64,000 nucleotides of DNA from Pristionchus mayeri. Lineage: Eukaryota; Nematoda; Chromadorea; Rhabditida; Neodiplogasteridae. A program made the position numbers and the translations under genes. Where the stretch lies: NCBI GenBank assembly GCA_036245805.1, contig BTRK01000002.1, forward strand, positions 38,794,661 to 38,858,660, read 5' to 3'. The notes beneath the pieces were generated by a model that was not told the DNA's origin, ran no database searches, and was given only the letters and a program-made list of their open reading frames with translations. This document shows positions 52,983 to 64,000 of the stretch, piece by piece (the stretch's first letter is position 1; each line of letters opens with the position of its first letter).

Positions 52983-55733
52983 TTAATGAAGAGGCATGCG
53001 AGGTTGGCCATTACTGACTGAATGCCATCGAATTATGGAAATTCTTGAGTTGGAGCTAGCGTAGGCAAAGGACTCAATTGTTAAAAACGCTAAAGGAGAA
53101 TAGTGTACGCTCTGGAGAATGAAGCGACTTATATAGCTCTGAACTTGCATAATTCGCTTGCAGCGGTCGCAAGATGGAAAGGATTCGGGATAATTGGATT
53201 CTTGATTCGGCTCTCTCTCACATCGCTAACATGTGCAAAATGCAACATTAGGAAGGAGTCTTTGCTCCTCCTCGCGAATCTTTGCTCCTAGCGGCCGCAA
53301 ATTGAATTTTGTTATCTGCAGGTTCGAAGAACGAACTAATGATCTTCGGAGGGTGACCGTGTGTGTGCATATCCGGATCGAAAGATCAACTAATAATTTC
53401 ACAGAAACCGTCTTTCCAAAATTGCAGAATGCTGGTATAAGCCGTGACATTTCCAGAATTTTTGCCTTCAACTGAAACAAATCTTTGCATTCTACGAATA
53501 GTTCAAAAAATCGTGCTACTCCAATTTGATCATAATATCTGCGAATTGAACGATACATTTCGAAGTGTAACCAACGAATCATTCCACAGAAATTGAAAGG
53601 TATATTAGTCAAAGCCTTCCGCCGGAGAGAAAGGTTTTCAGGTAACAATTCGGCGCAGAGTTAAGTTATCGTTCTAAATTTAAATCATGGTCTTATTCAG
53701 ATCGAAAGCGTTTTGGGAACATAAACTGCCTCGTATGACGATTTTGGCAGAACGCGTTGCGGTCTCAAGTCAAAGTTTTCGGTCGTACTTCGCAAGAAAC
53801 GATCTCTGCATTCCAGTATTTCTCAAAATATTCCACTCGAGGCATTAGAAGAATTTTCTGATTGCGCCGCAAAAGCAATCAATTCGTTCCGAGAGGGAGC
53901 AAAGGATCATTGGTGCAGACCAAATGATCGATAAGTGTTCAACAATTCGAAAAATCGCCTGTTCGGAAAAGAAAATATTCGACAAATAGCCTAATCACTT
54001 ATTTGTAGAATAGAGTCAATTTTAAGTGAAACTATTTCTTTGTGTTTTTAGCCATGTCATATGAAGGAATGATTTCTCAATTCTAGCGTTCATCTGTGCC
54101 GGTAAGATATATCCTGTGAATCAGATTGCAATTCGTAACGCTCTTAGTTGAATTCAACTTTATTACAAGTGTGAATTAAACGCAGCACCCGATCAACTCT
54201 GGATCCTGATCGCCCGTGTGCGAAAAATCCTGAAAGCTCATTTTATTTTAAATTTCCCTAATGCTCTAATTCAGTACGGATCGATATATCTCAATTTCAC
54301 ACCCTTTTAGGGTAAGCTGTGATACAGTGCATGAAATTGAGACACCGTGGTTTCTATAATTCAACTACTAACCGAGGAGACAACATTGTAATGCATCGCA
54401 ATCGAATGCTTTTTGAAAATATTAGGAGTAGATAGGGAGGAATTGACGAGTAGATGAGCGATCGAACAATGAGAATCCAGGTGCTCTCCACACCCTGTAA
54501 ACGCAATTTCAGGAGAAAAAAGAGAGTCGGAGAACCGAGAAATTGAATTGATGCTGGACAATCTGCTGGCCAGCTGTGAGCACCTGAATTGTACGTTTTT
54601 TTTATTAATTAAATTTCAAATTAATGTTTTCAAAACAGTGAACACCTGCATTTCGTTTTCAGAAAACAACCGTGCAAAGCATCCTCATTTCACCATCTAC
54701 CCACTCCCTCTATCTATTTTCATACGCAATGCTGCGCGGAGAAGAGTATATACCTCAACAGCACAAACAACCAGCGCGATTTTGTACAGATTACTCTCTT
54801 GATTTGAGAGGGAGTGAATCTGCAAATTATGGGAAATGATTATGATTAGAAAATATGGTTACCTTTTGTGAAGCAGCCTTCATATTTCGCATGATTACAA
54901 TGTAGCTAATTACTACGAGAACACCATTGCATATTTGGAGACACAGTGCGCCGATCAGGACTCTATTCCGTCTATACGCTTCAGTTGCGTACTGAAGAAA
55001 GGATAGGTGGGTATTTGAACTCGATTAAAGATATCGCAGACTCTTTATATAAAACGCTTTCTAGAAAAGTTGATTTGAGAAACAACTCTACTAAATCTTA
55101 CCGCTGTCAGAACACCGCCGTACTTTGATGGGACGCGAATTGATTGGAGCACGACCGAAATAGGCACACCGAAGGAATACAGAGCCGCAACTTGAAGGCA
55201 TACGCAAAGCACGACTGTAGGCCGGCACCAAATCTGCAGGTACTGGCTTACAGTGCATAGTAACGCGTGCAACGTTACAAAGGTGAGCAATGTATATGAG
55301 CCACTTTACTTTTTTATTCATATCAAGCCACGTTTTACATTTGTAAATGAATTACATTGGTTGACTTTCAAATTGAATTTCCACTCATTAAAGGCCGTTG
55401 AAATATGTTTCAATTAGAGGAGAACTCTCTTCAAGGCGCATGCTCTCTCGCTCGTTGCCTGAGCTTTCCCTGATTTGGCTCCCCGCCAACTACCGATAGC
55501 TCTGTTCGGAATGGAGATATCAATGTGAAAATTTTGGAGCTTCTTATCGTTGGGGAGATCTAGACCGTGCATATGAAAACTTCAAAAAATGAATTTTGCC
55601 TTTGATCCTCCTTTAAGAAGCTCACCTTGGCATGGTAAAAAGGATACCGAATCGCCGTCAGTCTATTCTCAGCAATAAACCAAACTGTAATCATCTGACT
55701 AGGCCGCGAGCCCCACAGGATTACTTGCGCAAT
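52983..55733. repeat. left arm of receptor inverted duplication
   Basis: Diverged reverse complement of 57773-60083. Similarity covers exons 3-8 of the receptor gene and about 1.3 kb beyond its 3' end (for example TTGCCTACGCTAGCTCCAAC at the far edge). The intron after exon 3 differs between the arms. Confidence 0.85.
54354..55733 (-). pseudogene. serpentine receptor copy lacking its first two exons
   Basis: Six exons: 55626-55733 (ILWGSRPSQMITVWFIAENR), 55102-55233, 54863-54991, 54754-54819, 54536-54583, 54354-54494. All are phase 0, open to a proper stop. They match exons 3-8 of the plus-strand copy at 57361-58968 closely, including the RNMKAASQK stretch where the other copy has a stop. 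No counterpart of exons 1-2 lies upstream before the 913-bp transposon at 56330, so the N-terminus with TM1-2 is absent. Confidence 0.75.
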
Positions 55734-57360
55734 CTTAAAACAAAGACAATATTTTAATAATATTTTATTACGAGTAACTTGTGCATATAATGCTCTCGAC
55801 ATAAATCAGTCCCTGTGCAATATGCACGTGTTTAGATGAGGAACGCAAGCTTGTGAGGAAGGAACATTGGTAGTTAGTTTTTTCGAGTTAGAATGATGGG
55901 GGTTACGTTGGTAGTCACCTTGATGCCACAATGATGACTTTCTAACGGAGGGTTTTTTTCCCCATTGAATAAACCACCTGCTTGTTTTCCAACTTGATTT
56001 GTGCAAGGTGTGCGGATTCTTGTGGGCACAAATATGGCTTGGTTTTATGAGTTAAATCGATTGCAAATTTCCGCTCTAGGGAGATCTTAGAATTGAAATA
56101 CTAAATGCATCAATTGCACCAAATTTACTACTGAAACATGCAGTTCTATTATGAAACGCCCCAGTTCTCTGTCGTGCTTTGCTCCATTAGTCGCACCCCC
56201 TCTCATTTCAAATCGAATTAGCACCTGCGCTAAATTGCACGACGCCAATGCGAAGTCCACGCACGGATCCGTGCTTTATTTGTGACACTTAACCGAGTTC
56301 AATTAGTACTCTTTCCTTTTTAATTGCTATTAGGCTGTTGCAAAAGTCTTGTGGTTTTTTGTGTCAGTACTTTGAACGATCATAACTCGCGTGTATCAAA
56401 TCTCAATGGTCAACAAACGTGGTGTTGTTGAGGGATGTGCTTGAACTTTGCAAACGTATATTTCAATCAAACCGATCATGTAACCAACGCAAGCAATTAT
56501 GATTCACCCAATTGCAAAAAAAGCACAACATTTAGATTTAAATTTATTTATCTAGATATTTGAAGGGAAAATTCATGAAACAACTTCGTAATGTTGAGTG
56601 AGAAGTACCATTGATGTTCTTTCAAAAAATACGTTAGACATGTCATATGAGTGGGTATGAACCAAATTACTTGATAGCAAAAATATGACCAGACCCAGGC
56701 TGCACGTGACTTGTACATGCTTTTCTGAATGGAAGACCAAGCATACAGGCTCCATCATGTGTGCGTTGTATGCACCCATGAAGAGGCTATATTCTCATAA
56801 AAAATAGTGGGGCCTGCTTCTTCTCCCTTTCTGAAAATTCGAATTTCTTATTTTTCAGAAACATGCAAAATCAACACAGAAATTCAACAATGTAGTCATT
56901 TCCAGATCAACTCATTTCCTGAAAGGATGTAACTTCCAGCATCCATGAAAAAAATTATGTATAGGGTAAATATGGGAGCTTCATATAACCACCAGGAATT
57001 GAGCGTTCATGCTTCAGAGGAAACAGAATATTGAAAAATGTTGCGTTTTCGATGGATAAATTTAAGCAATTTTAACTTTGTCGTGCTCTCGCCTCTCCGG
57101 TTGGGTAATGCTGATAGGGTGCGCATATGAAAGAGTATGTAATGCCTCATTAGTTATCAATATCCCGAAGTTCATCTATAAATCCAACGGGAAGATGGAA
57201 GTCAAAATATAAAAATTCCACAGGACTTTTGCAACAACCTAATATAAAATGTACAATTTTTGTATTTAGTCGCCTGATCACTTCGAAATTTTTGAAAACA
57301 ACAATAATTTTCTGTAGAGAGTGAGCAAGTCAGGACACCCCTTCTCAGTTGCAGAGGGAT
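55734..57360. other. spacer between the inverted receptor copies
   Basis: Contains 913-bp element copy 2 (56330-57242). The remaining about 600 bp shows no exon. Confidence 0.6.
56330..57242. mobile_element. 913-bp mariner-like element, copy 2
   Basis: TTAGGCTGTTGCAAAAGTCT at the left and ACTTTTGCAACAACCTAA at the right, TA on both sides, same orientation and length as 8492-9404. It sits between the two receptor copies. Confidence 0.9.
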
Positions 57361-58968
57361 ATGCTTATCTTCGAGATAATTGGCGTGGTGCTCCTAGCCT
57401 TTTCTGCCTGCACACTCTCCGTCTATGCACTCGTAATAACCGCCGTATTTCTGGAGAGGAAAAAGGCCGCCGTTAACGCATTCTACACGATTTACATGGT
57501 GAGTCTCTGTGGTAACATTTCATGGTCCTTGTCCAAAGGTTACGGTGGCGTGATCTTTTGATTTACAAACTACAGACCGAGAATATTTCTTATTCAGACG
57601 GGCAGTTTCGCCGACATACTTTGCCATCTCAACGGATTATTCAATTACTGCTCTCTCACAGCTTTTTTAGACGTTCATTTGATTTCGTCGGATTCAATTG
57701 TCTTTGAAGTGAGTACCAACGATTTTCTCGATCATCCCTGCATTTCTCGTACTGTACTGATTTCGTTTTAAGATAGCTCAAATGATCCTGTGGGGTTCGC
57801 GGCCCAGTCAGATGATTACAATTTGGTTTATATCTGCGAATAGACTGACGGCGATTCGGTATCCGTTCTATCATGCCAAGGTGAGGATCTCAATTAGCTG
57901 AAATTCAATTTTAAAGGCAAGAAAGCAGCAGATTTACATATATAAAACTGTAACTACGAGGGTTTGACGATGAAAAAAGTAAAGGGAAAAGAAATTATAA
58001 AGGAAACCCCTTTGCCCTTGTATCGTTTATTATCAGATTTGGTGCAGGCCAACAGTCGTTCTTTGTGTATGCCTTCAAGTTGCGGCTCTGTTTTCCTTTG
58101 GTGTGCCTATTTCGGTCGTGCTCCAATCAATTCGCGTCCCATCGAAGTACGGCGGTGTTCTGACAGCGGTAAGATTTAGTAGAGTTGTTTCTCAAATCAA
58201 CTTTTCTAGAAAGCGTTTTATATAAAGAGTCTGCGATATCTTTAATCGAGTTCAAATACCCACCTATCCTTTCTTCAGTACGCCACTGAAGCGTATAGAC
58301 GGAATAGAGTACTGATCGGCGCACTGTATCTCCAAATATGCAATGGAGTGCTTATTGTCATAAGCTACATTTTCATAATACGAAATATCTAGGCTGCTTT
58401 ACAAAAGGTTACCATATTTTCCAATAACAATCATTTCAAAGAATTCACAGATTCAATCCCTCTCAAATCAAGAGAGTAATTTATACAAAATAGCACTGGT
58501 CGTATGTGCTGTTGAGGTATTGTTATACTCTGCGTCTGAGACTAGATTGAGGGAGAGAGTAGATGGAGAATTGCGGATGTATTACATTGCACGGTTGTTC
58601 TCTGAAATCCAAATGCAGATGTCCTTTGTTTTGAACAATTTAATTTGAAATTTAGATAATAAAAAAGTAACATGCAGGTGACTACAGCAGGACAGCAGAT
58701 TGTCCAGCATCAATTCAATTTCTCGGTCCCCCCCGACTCTATTTTTTCTCCTGAAATTAGATGTTTTCAGGGCGTTAGGAGTACATGGATTCTCATTGTT
58801 CGCTCACTTATCTACTCGTCAATTCCTCCCTATCTACTCCTAATATTCTCAAAAAGCATTCGATTGCGATGCCTTGCAATATTGACTCCCCGGTTAGTAG
58901 TTGAATTCGAGAAACCACGGTGTCTCAATTTCACACACTGTATCACAGCTTACCCTCAAAGGGTGTGA
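57361..58968 (+). pseudogene. serpentine receptor with in-frame TAG in exon 5
   Basis: Eight exons: 57361-57498, 57598-57708, 57773-57880, 58037-58168, 58279-58407, 58451-58516, 58678-58725, 58771-58968. All are phase 0, with good donors and acceptors; about 309 residues if read through. The N-terminus MLIFEIIGVVLLAFSA is TM1. Also seen are GSFADILCHLNG, WFISANRLTAIRYPFYHAK after TM3, VVLCVCLQVAALFSFG, and a last span SLIYSSIPPYLLLIF. Exon 5 has TAG at 58390-58392 where the minus-strand copy has AAG. The C-terminus also differs, since the stop after VVE is lost and the frame runs 17 codons further. The NRLTAIRYP motif is typical of nematode srg/srv-type receptors; the exact class is not certain. 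Confidence 0.75.
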
Positions 58969-60083
58969 AATTGAGATATATCGATCCGTACTGAACTAGA
59001 GCATTAGGGAAATTTAAAATAAAATGTGCTTTCAGGAGTCTTCAGATGCGTGCGATCAGGATTCAGAGTGTGTCGGGTCCCGCGTATAATTCACACTTGT
59101 AATAAAGTTGAATTTATCTAAGAGCGTTACGAATTGCAACTTGATTCACAGGATATGTCTTACCGGCACAGATTAACGCTAGAATTGAGCAATCATTCCT
59201 TAATATGACATTGCTAATAACACAAAGAAATATAATCACTTAAAATTGACTCTATTCCACAATGAAGCGATTTTCATGGGCAATTTTTCGAATATTTTCT
59301 TTTTCGAACATGCGATTTTCGAATTTTTGAATCCTCATCGATCTTTTGGTCCGCACCAATGGCCCTTTGCTCCCTCTCGAAACGAACTGATTGCTTTGGC
59401 GGCGCTATGAGAACATTCTTCTAACTATGCTTCGAGTGGACTAGTGGTTTCTTGCGAAGCACGACGGAAACATTATACCTTTCATTATCTGTGGAATTAT
59501 TCTTTGGATATTCTTCGAAATGTAGTATTCAATTCGCTTATATTATGAATTGTTGTAAAACAACTTCTAGTTAACTATTCGTAGAATGCAAAGATTTTTC
59601 TTTTCACTGGAACACAAAGATTCTGGAAATGTCACGTCTAATACTAGCATTCCGAAAAATTTGGAAAGACAGTTTCTGTGAAATTATTAGTTGATCTTTC
59701 GATCCGGATATGCACACACTCGGTCACTCTCCGAAGATCGTTAGTTCGATCTTCGAAACTGCTGAAAAAAATTCAAATTGCGGCATGTAGGAGCAAAGAC
59801 TCGCTAGAAACTTCTTCTTATTGTTGCATTTTGCACATACTAGAGATGTGAGAGAGCCGATTCAAGAAACCATTTATCCTAATCCTTTCCATCTTGCGTC
59901 CGCTCCAAACGTAAGTATGCTTCAGAGCGATAAAAAATCGGCTTCACTCTCAAGAGGGCACAGCATTCTCCTTTAGCATTTTTAAACTATTGAGTCCTTT
60001 GCCTACGCTAGCTCCAACTCATGAATTTCCATAATTCGATGGCATTCAGTCAGTAATGGCTAATCTCGCAAGCCTCTTCATTA
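57773..60083. repeat. right arm of receptor inverted duplication
   Basis: Partner of 52983-55733 in opposite orientation. Beyond 58968 it carries no supported exon. Confidence 0.85.
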
Positions 60084-60321
60084 TCGTCTGAGCAAGAGTG
60101 CTGAATCTCAAACCGGCGTTCCCGACATTTCTCCTGCGCGATAGGAAGAGTGCAAAGTGCAGTGAGTTATACTCGCATATTTAATTTTTCATATTTCGAT
60201 AAATGTAATATTTTTACAATATTTAGAATAATTTAGCGAAAAACATGCTACATCTCAGTTCTCTTGCTTGCAAGAACCTTAAATTTTGTGACTTTCCTAA
60301 CCAGAATTTCATATATTTTTC

Positions 60322-62132
60322 AGAGACCCTCCACCAGAGAACGTAATAGGCCCACGGATGGTCAAAATTCAAATAATTTCCGTACTTTTTTGCTGAAGTG
60401 TAGGCCTCGAGTTCTGATTGAAGGCTACAATAACTAAGGCTGGGGTCGATTTTGAAAAAGTTTCAGGTACCTCCCATTTTTGGGGTCGAAAAAAGCGATA
60501 TCTCAGAATGACATGGCATAGAGATTTTCTGCTCAAAAATGCGGTATGAAAAAGATAACGTCGAAAAAAACACCTTTTAGATCATTTTTTCGACATTTTC
60601 GAAATGTTAGAATTTTGTGCGCAGATTTTCAATTCGATTTTTAGAATCTACTCATACAAATATGTTTTAATACAAAAATTTACAATTTTAAAAAATAGGA
60701 CTTTTGAAATATTTTGATCCAAATGTCCATTTTTAGGTGAAATTGGCAATTATGTCCTCATGCCGATGGCTGAATTTTCACCATCCACACCTCTAGTGGT
60801 CCGAAAATACTTCAGTTTAGGCTACTTAGATCTTATCTCCATATTTCCACGACGAATTAGCGATAATTGAACAAAATTCAAAATTCGATTTTTTTTCCAC
60901 CTCGCAGGGACCAATTTTTTCGAAATCTAAAAATATTAGATGGAAAATGTTTTGTGACATATTTTGACTTGCTGAGTTCGAATTTGCACATAAAATACAT
61001 CGAAAAAGTGTTTTGACGTTGGTATGATTTTTCGAATTTTTAGGATATTTTCAAAAAGCGATTTTTGTGATTTTTTAAAATTTCGATTTATTCTAATTTG
61101 TCAGCCATGAAGTATGATGTAAATGCTTGTGCTAATCATATGCAATCATTTTCGGACTACTAGAGGTGTAGATGGTGAAAATTCAGCCTTCGGCATGAGG
61201 ACATATTTGCCAATTTCACCTAAAAATGGACATTTGGATCAAAATATCTCAAAAGTCCTCATATTTCATATCATATTTATCCTGACGTCAGGCACAATGG
61301 TCCTGCAGGAGGGTGACTTCAGTGTGGAGGGAATGGGGATCTTCGGTCTCAGAGCGTCGTTAGGTCAAGGGATGGGATCTTCTTTGGCTTCTCTGGTCAA
61401 CTGTAGGGACGATCGTGACGGATCTCCGTTGAGCATCGAAGTAGATCATCCTGCCGCCGAACACCTGACTTGCGCCGGTTAGGAACTCACAACGCAGACA
61501 GCGGGGCTTTCTTGACGGTAGATCACTCGAGACGATGGGAATCCGTCCGTGCTCCTCCTCTTGAAGTGTACCAAGTAGGCGATACTCTCCGGGTTGCCCA
61601 AGCTGACGGGAGAGGATTCCCCAAACTAGGTCGGAAAAGAGCGGGGTCAGGGACGACCGCCCATCACGAGCGCTAGAATGGAGAATGGAGAATCCAAAAG
61701 TCCTATTTTTTAAAATTTTTAATTTTTGCATTAAAACATGTTTGTATGTGTAGATTCTAAAAATCGAATTGAAAATCTGCGCACAAAATTGTAACATTTC
61801 GAAAATTTCGAATAAATAGTCTAAAAAGTGGTTTTTCGACATTATCCTTTTCATATCGCATTTTTGAGCATTCGCATATCAAAATTCGGTTTCTATGAGT
61901 GAAAATACGTCAGGAAATCTCTATGCCATGTCATTCTGAGATATCGACTTTTTCGACCCTAAAAATGGGAGGTACCTGAAACTTTTTCAAAATCGACCCC
62001 GAGCCTTAGTTATTGCAGCCGTCAATCAGCACTCGAGGCCTACAGTTCAGCAAAATAGTACAGAAATTATTTGAATTTTGGCCATCCGTGGACCTCTGTA
62101 CAGTTGTTACGTTCTCTCGTGGAGGGTCTCTT
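60322..62132. repeat. 1.8-kb palindrome with a GC-rich insert
   Basis: Ends AGAGACCCTCCACCAGAGAACG and its near-complement at 62110-62131. Long mirrored arms include CAGGTACCTCCCATTTTTG and TGACATGGCATAGAGATTT. The loop side carries a block (about 61262-61690) of different composition, with open frames on both strands, that has no mirror partner and looks like an insertion. Confidence 0.88.
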
Positions 62133-62196
62133 AAGTCATAATTGCTGGATTTCAAATGTAGAAAGATATATAAAATTAGAAATTCGTGACTGTCAG

Positions 62197-62347
62197 ATGC
62201 ACTAACAATGCGCCACTCGACCCATCGACGGCGGTGACTGTCCAGGACGCGATCGACATCTGTTTCAAACAGTGCCTCTCGGCGACGCCTCCGCCCAGCT
62301 GGTTCTGGTTCTCATCCGTACCAATTAACCGCACGAGCATGATCTAG
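62197..62347 (+). CDS. orphan terminal exon, Cys-containing
   Basis: After acceptor CTGTCAG the exon reads CTNNAPLDPSTAVTVQDAID, then ICFKQCLSATPPPSWFWF and a tail ending TSMI, with stop TAG at 62345. Base composition is coding-like (GC-rich third positions) against AT-rich flanks. AATAAA follows near 62412. Upstream sequence is the large palindrome, so the partner exons are lost, displaced or beyond it. The family is not recognised. Confidence 0.5.
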
Positions 62348-63307
62348 CATGATCCTGCCCACTTTTCATTCGTTATGATAGCATTTGCTAATCCAAAATC
62401 CAGAATCCTAATAATAAATTCGATTGACAAGAACCACTGTAGCTCTTACAAGTTGGACTACACTTTGTTTCACCTATTTTATTCCCTTCAAATCAATCTA
62501 CTCATATATATATACGGAATACTCATATATATACCGAACTATTGAGATACGTAACATGGCGATCCGAATATACACTTTCCAAGATTTCCGTTTCATTTAC
62601 TACTAGAATTTGCAAAATCAAATAAATATCTTGAACGGATCGATAAATGACAATGGAGGTACAATGAAAAACCCGAATTTCGGGTAATTACTCAACGCCT
62701 GTTGAAATTCCTCCTCTCTTGGAGGAGACGTGGAATTTACTGGTTTGAGATTCGGTTTTTTTCGGTATTCATTTTAGTCAGAGTGATGAAGATAATGGTG
62801 AGGATTGCTATGCTGGCCATTGAATCATGAATGCTCATTAATTGTCCATGATATCTGGAATAACGCGACTTGGTCACTAATTCCCATAGGAAGGGGTTCA
62901 TGGTCTATGGTGGACATTTACCTCGCCGCCAGTGTTGGAAAATACCTCGCCGCCAGTGTTGGGCAACTATGATTGGGCCCCCTCATTGGCATCACTCTGA
63001 ATTACATCCATTGCTAATTAGATCGACAGAAATGGATTCGATTCTTTGATTTATACATGACACATTCTTTATCTGGATACAAGCAATGCATTCAGTTATA
63101 CATGTAGAAGTGTATATCGTGGGGGGTAATGTAGGAAAAGATTAAACAACAGTTTCACCATCCTTCAGTGATGACACTGTTGTGGCGTAATGCATGTTCT
63201 GCTTCCATTGTATTGTTCATCGATAGCATTGTTTGTCTGCGCGTCCGTTCTTGCCTGATCGTAATTTTGTAATTGTAAATGATTATAATAATAATAATTA
63301 TTTTTAA
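62348..63307. other. intergenic AT-rich stretch
   Basis: An end fragment of the fold-back family (CTCGCCGCCAGTGTTGGGCAACTATG, occurring 1.5 times) lies at about 62930-62975. No other feature seen. Confidence 0.45.
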
Positions 63308-64000
63308 TTAAATCATGTACTTGAATCGAACAAGGAAGATAACTGGCATGATAATTGCTTGCAGGTATATGACGTTTATCGTTTCCTCAAATGTTTTTTA
63401 AATTTTTTTTATTGTCCTGAGTTCTAGAATACCTCGACTATCGGATACAATTCATCAGCCGGGAAGATTAAAAACTTGAAAATCAGATACAAGACGGCAG
63501 TTACAATTCCCAGCGAGGTGTGTGACCGGAAAAGATTGATTTTTGTGCAATGTTGGAAATGCTCACCACATTACAGGTTGTAGCACCTTGAGCATTCGAA
63601 TATTCTCCACCAATTGATAGCTGAATGTGCATGTAGGGCTTGCGATTATTTATTTTTTTAAATGGTGGACATTTTAGCAAATTATTTTTGAAAATTTGTT
63701 CGATAAATAACGGTGCACAGTTAAGTTCTCAATTGTCTACCCCCGTTTTATCATGAAAATATGGCTGTGATAGTGATTTTACCGTTCTGACAACGTGAGT
63801 GCACTCTGCACCCCATTCTTGATGTGTATATTTCTACTGAGCAATCGCTTGAATGTGGCGATAGTAATAACTTCACAGGATACAATCAGTACCTAAACTA
63901 TGCCCACCTTATTCTCATTTTAACATAATGTTTTGCACCGCCAGAAACACAGCATATACTTGTTCTGCCGGATTCGTTGCAACGCAGTGAGTCAACTTGC
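63308..64000 (-). CDS. 3' part of a serpentine receptor (sra/srab-like), runs off window
   Basis: Exons: from beyond 64000 to 63939 (ATNPAEQVYAVFLA), then 63783-63892, 63567-63620, 63433-63526 and 63308-63385 (ending VRFKYMI); phases agree. The block SERYQLVENIRMLKVLQPV is typical of sra/srab-class chemoreceptors. Further spans are GIVTAVLYLIFKFLIF and NVIYLQAIIMPVIFLV. The exon at 63433-63526 is preceded by TTTTCCG rather than an AG acceptor, so the gene may be damaged or spliced differently. The N-terminal half is outside the window. Confidence 0.7.

Noticed and set aside
53226..53648. Minus-strand open frame of 140 codons in the left receptor arm
   Set aside because: No ATG near its start, and the matching region of the right arm does not keep the frame, so it is probably chance.
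1..64000. CRISPR arrays, bacterial operons, rRNA genes and viral genes
   Set aside because: None seen; repeats are palindromes, MITEs and transposons of animal type.

Overview
The window is eukaryotic and reads as a nematode genome, most likely a diplogastrid of the Pristionchus type. The grounds are many small exons (often 50-130 bp) with nematode-style TTTCAG acceptors, several chemoreceptor-like serpentine receptor genes, abundant small TA-flanked DNA transposons and fold-back elements, and no bacterial-style operons. The genus is an inference. All gene models below were built by hand from splice sites and reading phase.

Left part (1-11 kb): three paralogous genes for small secreted peptides (368-986, 1372-1830, 8346-11047) share a signal peptide, one phase-0 intron, a conserved exon-2 start and a TATA box 38-41 bp before the ATG. 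The third has an intron swollen by two mariner-like insertions. Between them lies an intact 12-exon extended short-chain dehydrogenase gene (3406-7329).

11-19 kb: a 534-bp arm repeated in inverted orientation (11957-12490 and 15211-15742) brackets a small secreted-protein gene (12412-12848) and a decayed transposase-like gene (12853-15018). Next comes the C-terminal half of an ADAM-type gene (17372-19231) with no protease domain found and two aberrant splice sites.

19.7-37.5 kb, minus strand: a complete potassium-chloride cotransporter (SLC12/KCC) gene, 42 coding exons and 1,135 residues with every exon phase consistent, including one GC-AG intron. Its introns hold a tRNA-Ala(CGC), a broken tRNA-Asp, MITEs, a fold-back element and an 803-bp DNA transposon. 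A possible alternative first exon lies at 38824-38893; a decayed copy of that area lies at 41.6-41.96 kb.

38-50 kb: an orphan exon (39044-39244), a 91-residue single-membrane-span protein (40468-41117), an uncharacterised minus-strand gene split by a 1,266-bp transposon (42478-45049) and a seven-transmembrane chemoreceptor (47725-49445, minus).

50-64 kb: fold-back elements, an inverted duplication carrying two serpentine receptor copies with complementary lesions (54354-55733 minus, 57361-58968 plus), a 1.8-kb palindrome, an orphan terminal exon (62197-62347) and the 3' part of another chemoreceptor running off the right edge (63308-64000, minus).

The most promising undescribed item is the secreted peptide family. 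Its C-terminal tails carry zero, one or two units of an S/A-A-x-C-x4-C motif set off by basic cleavage sites. The most unusual structural feature is the number of large palindromes and inverted duplications.
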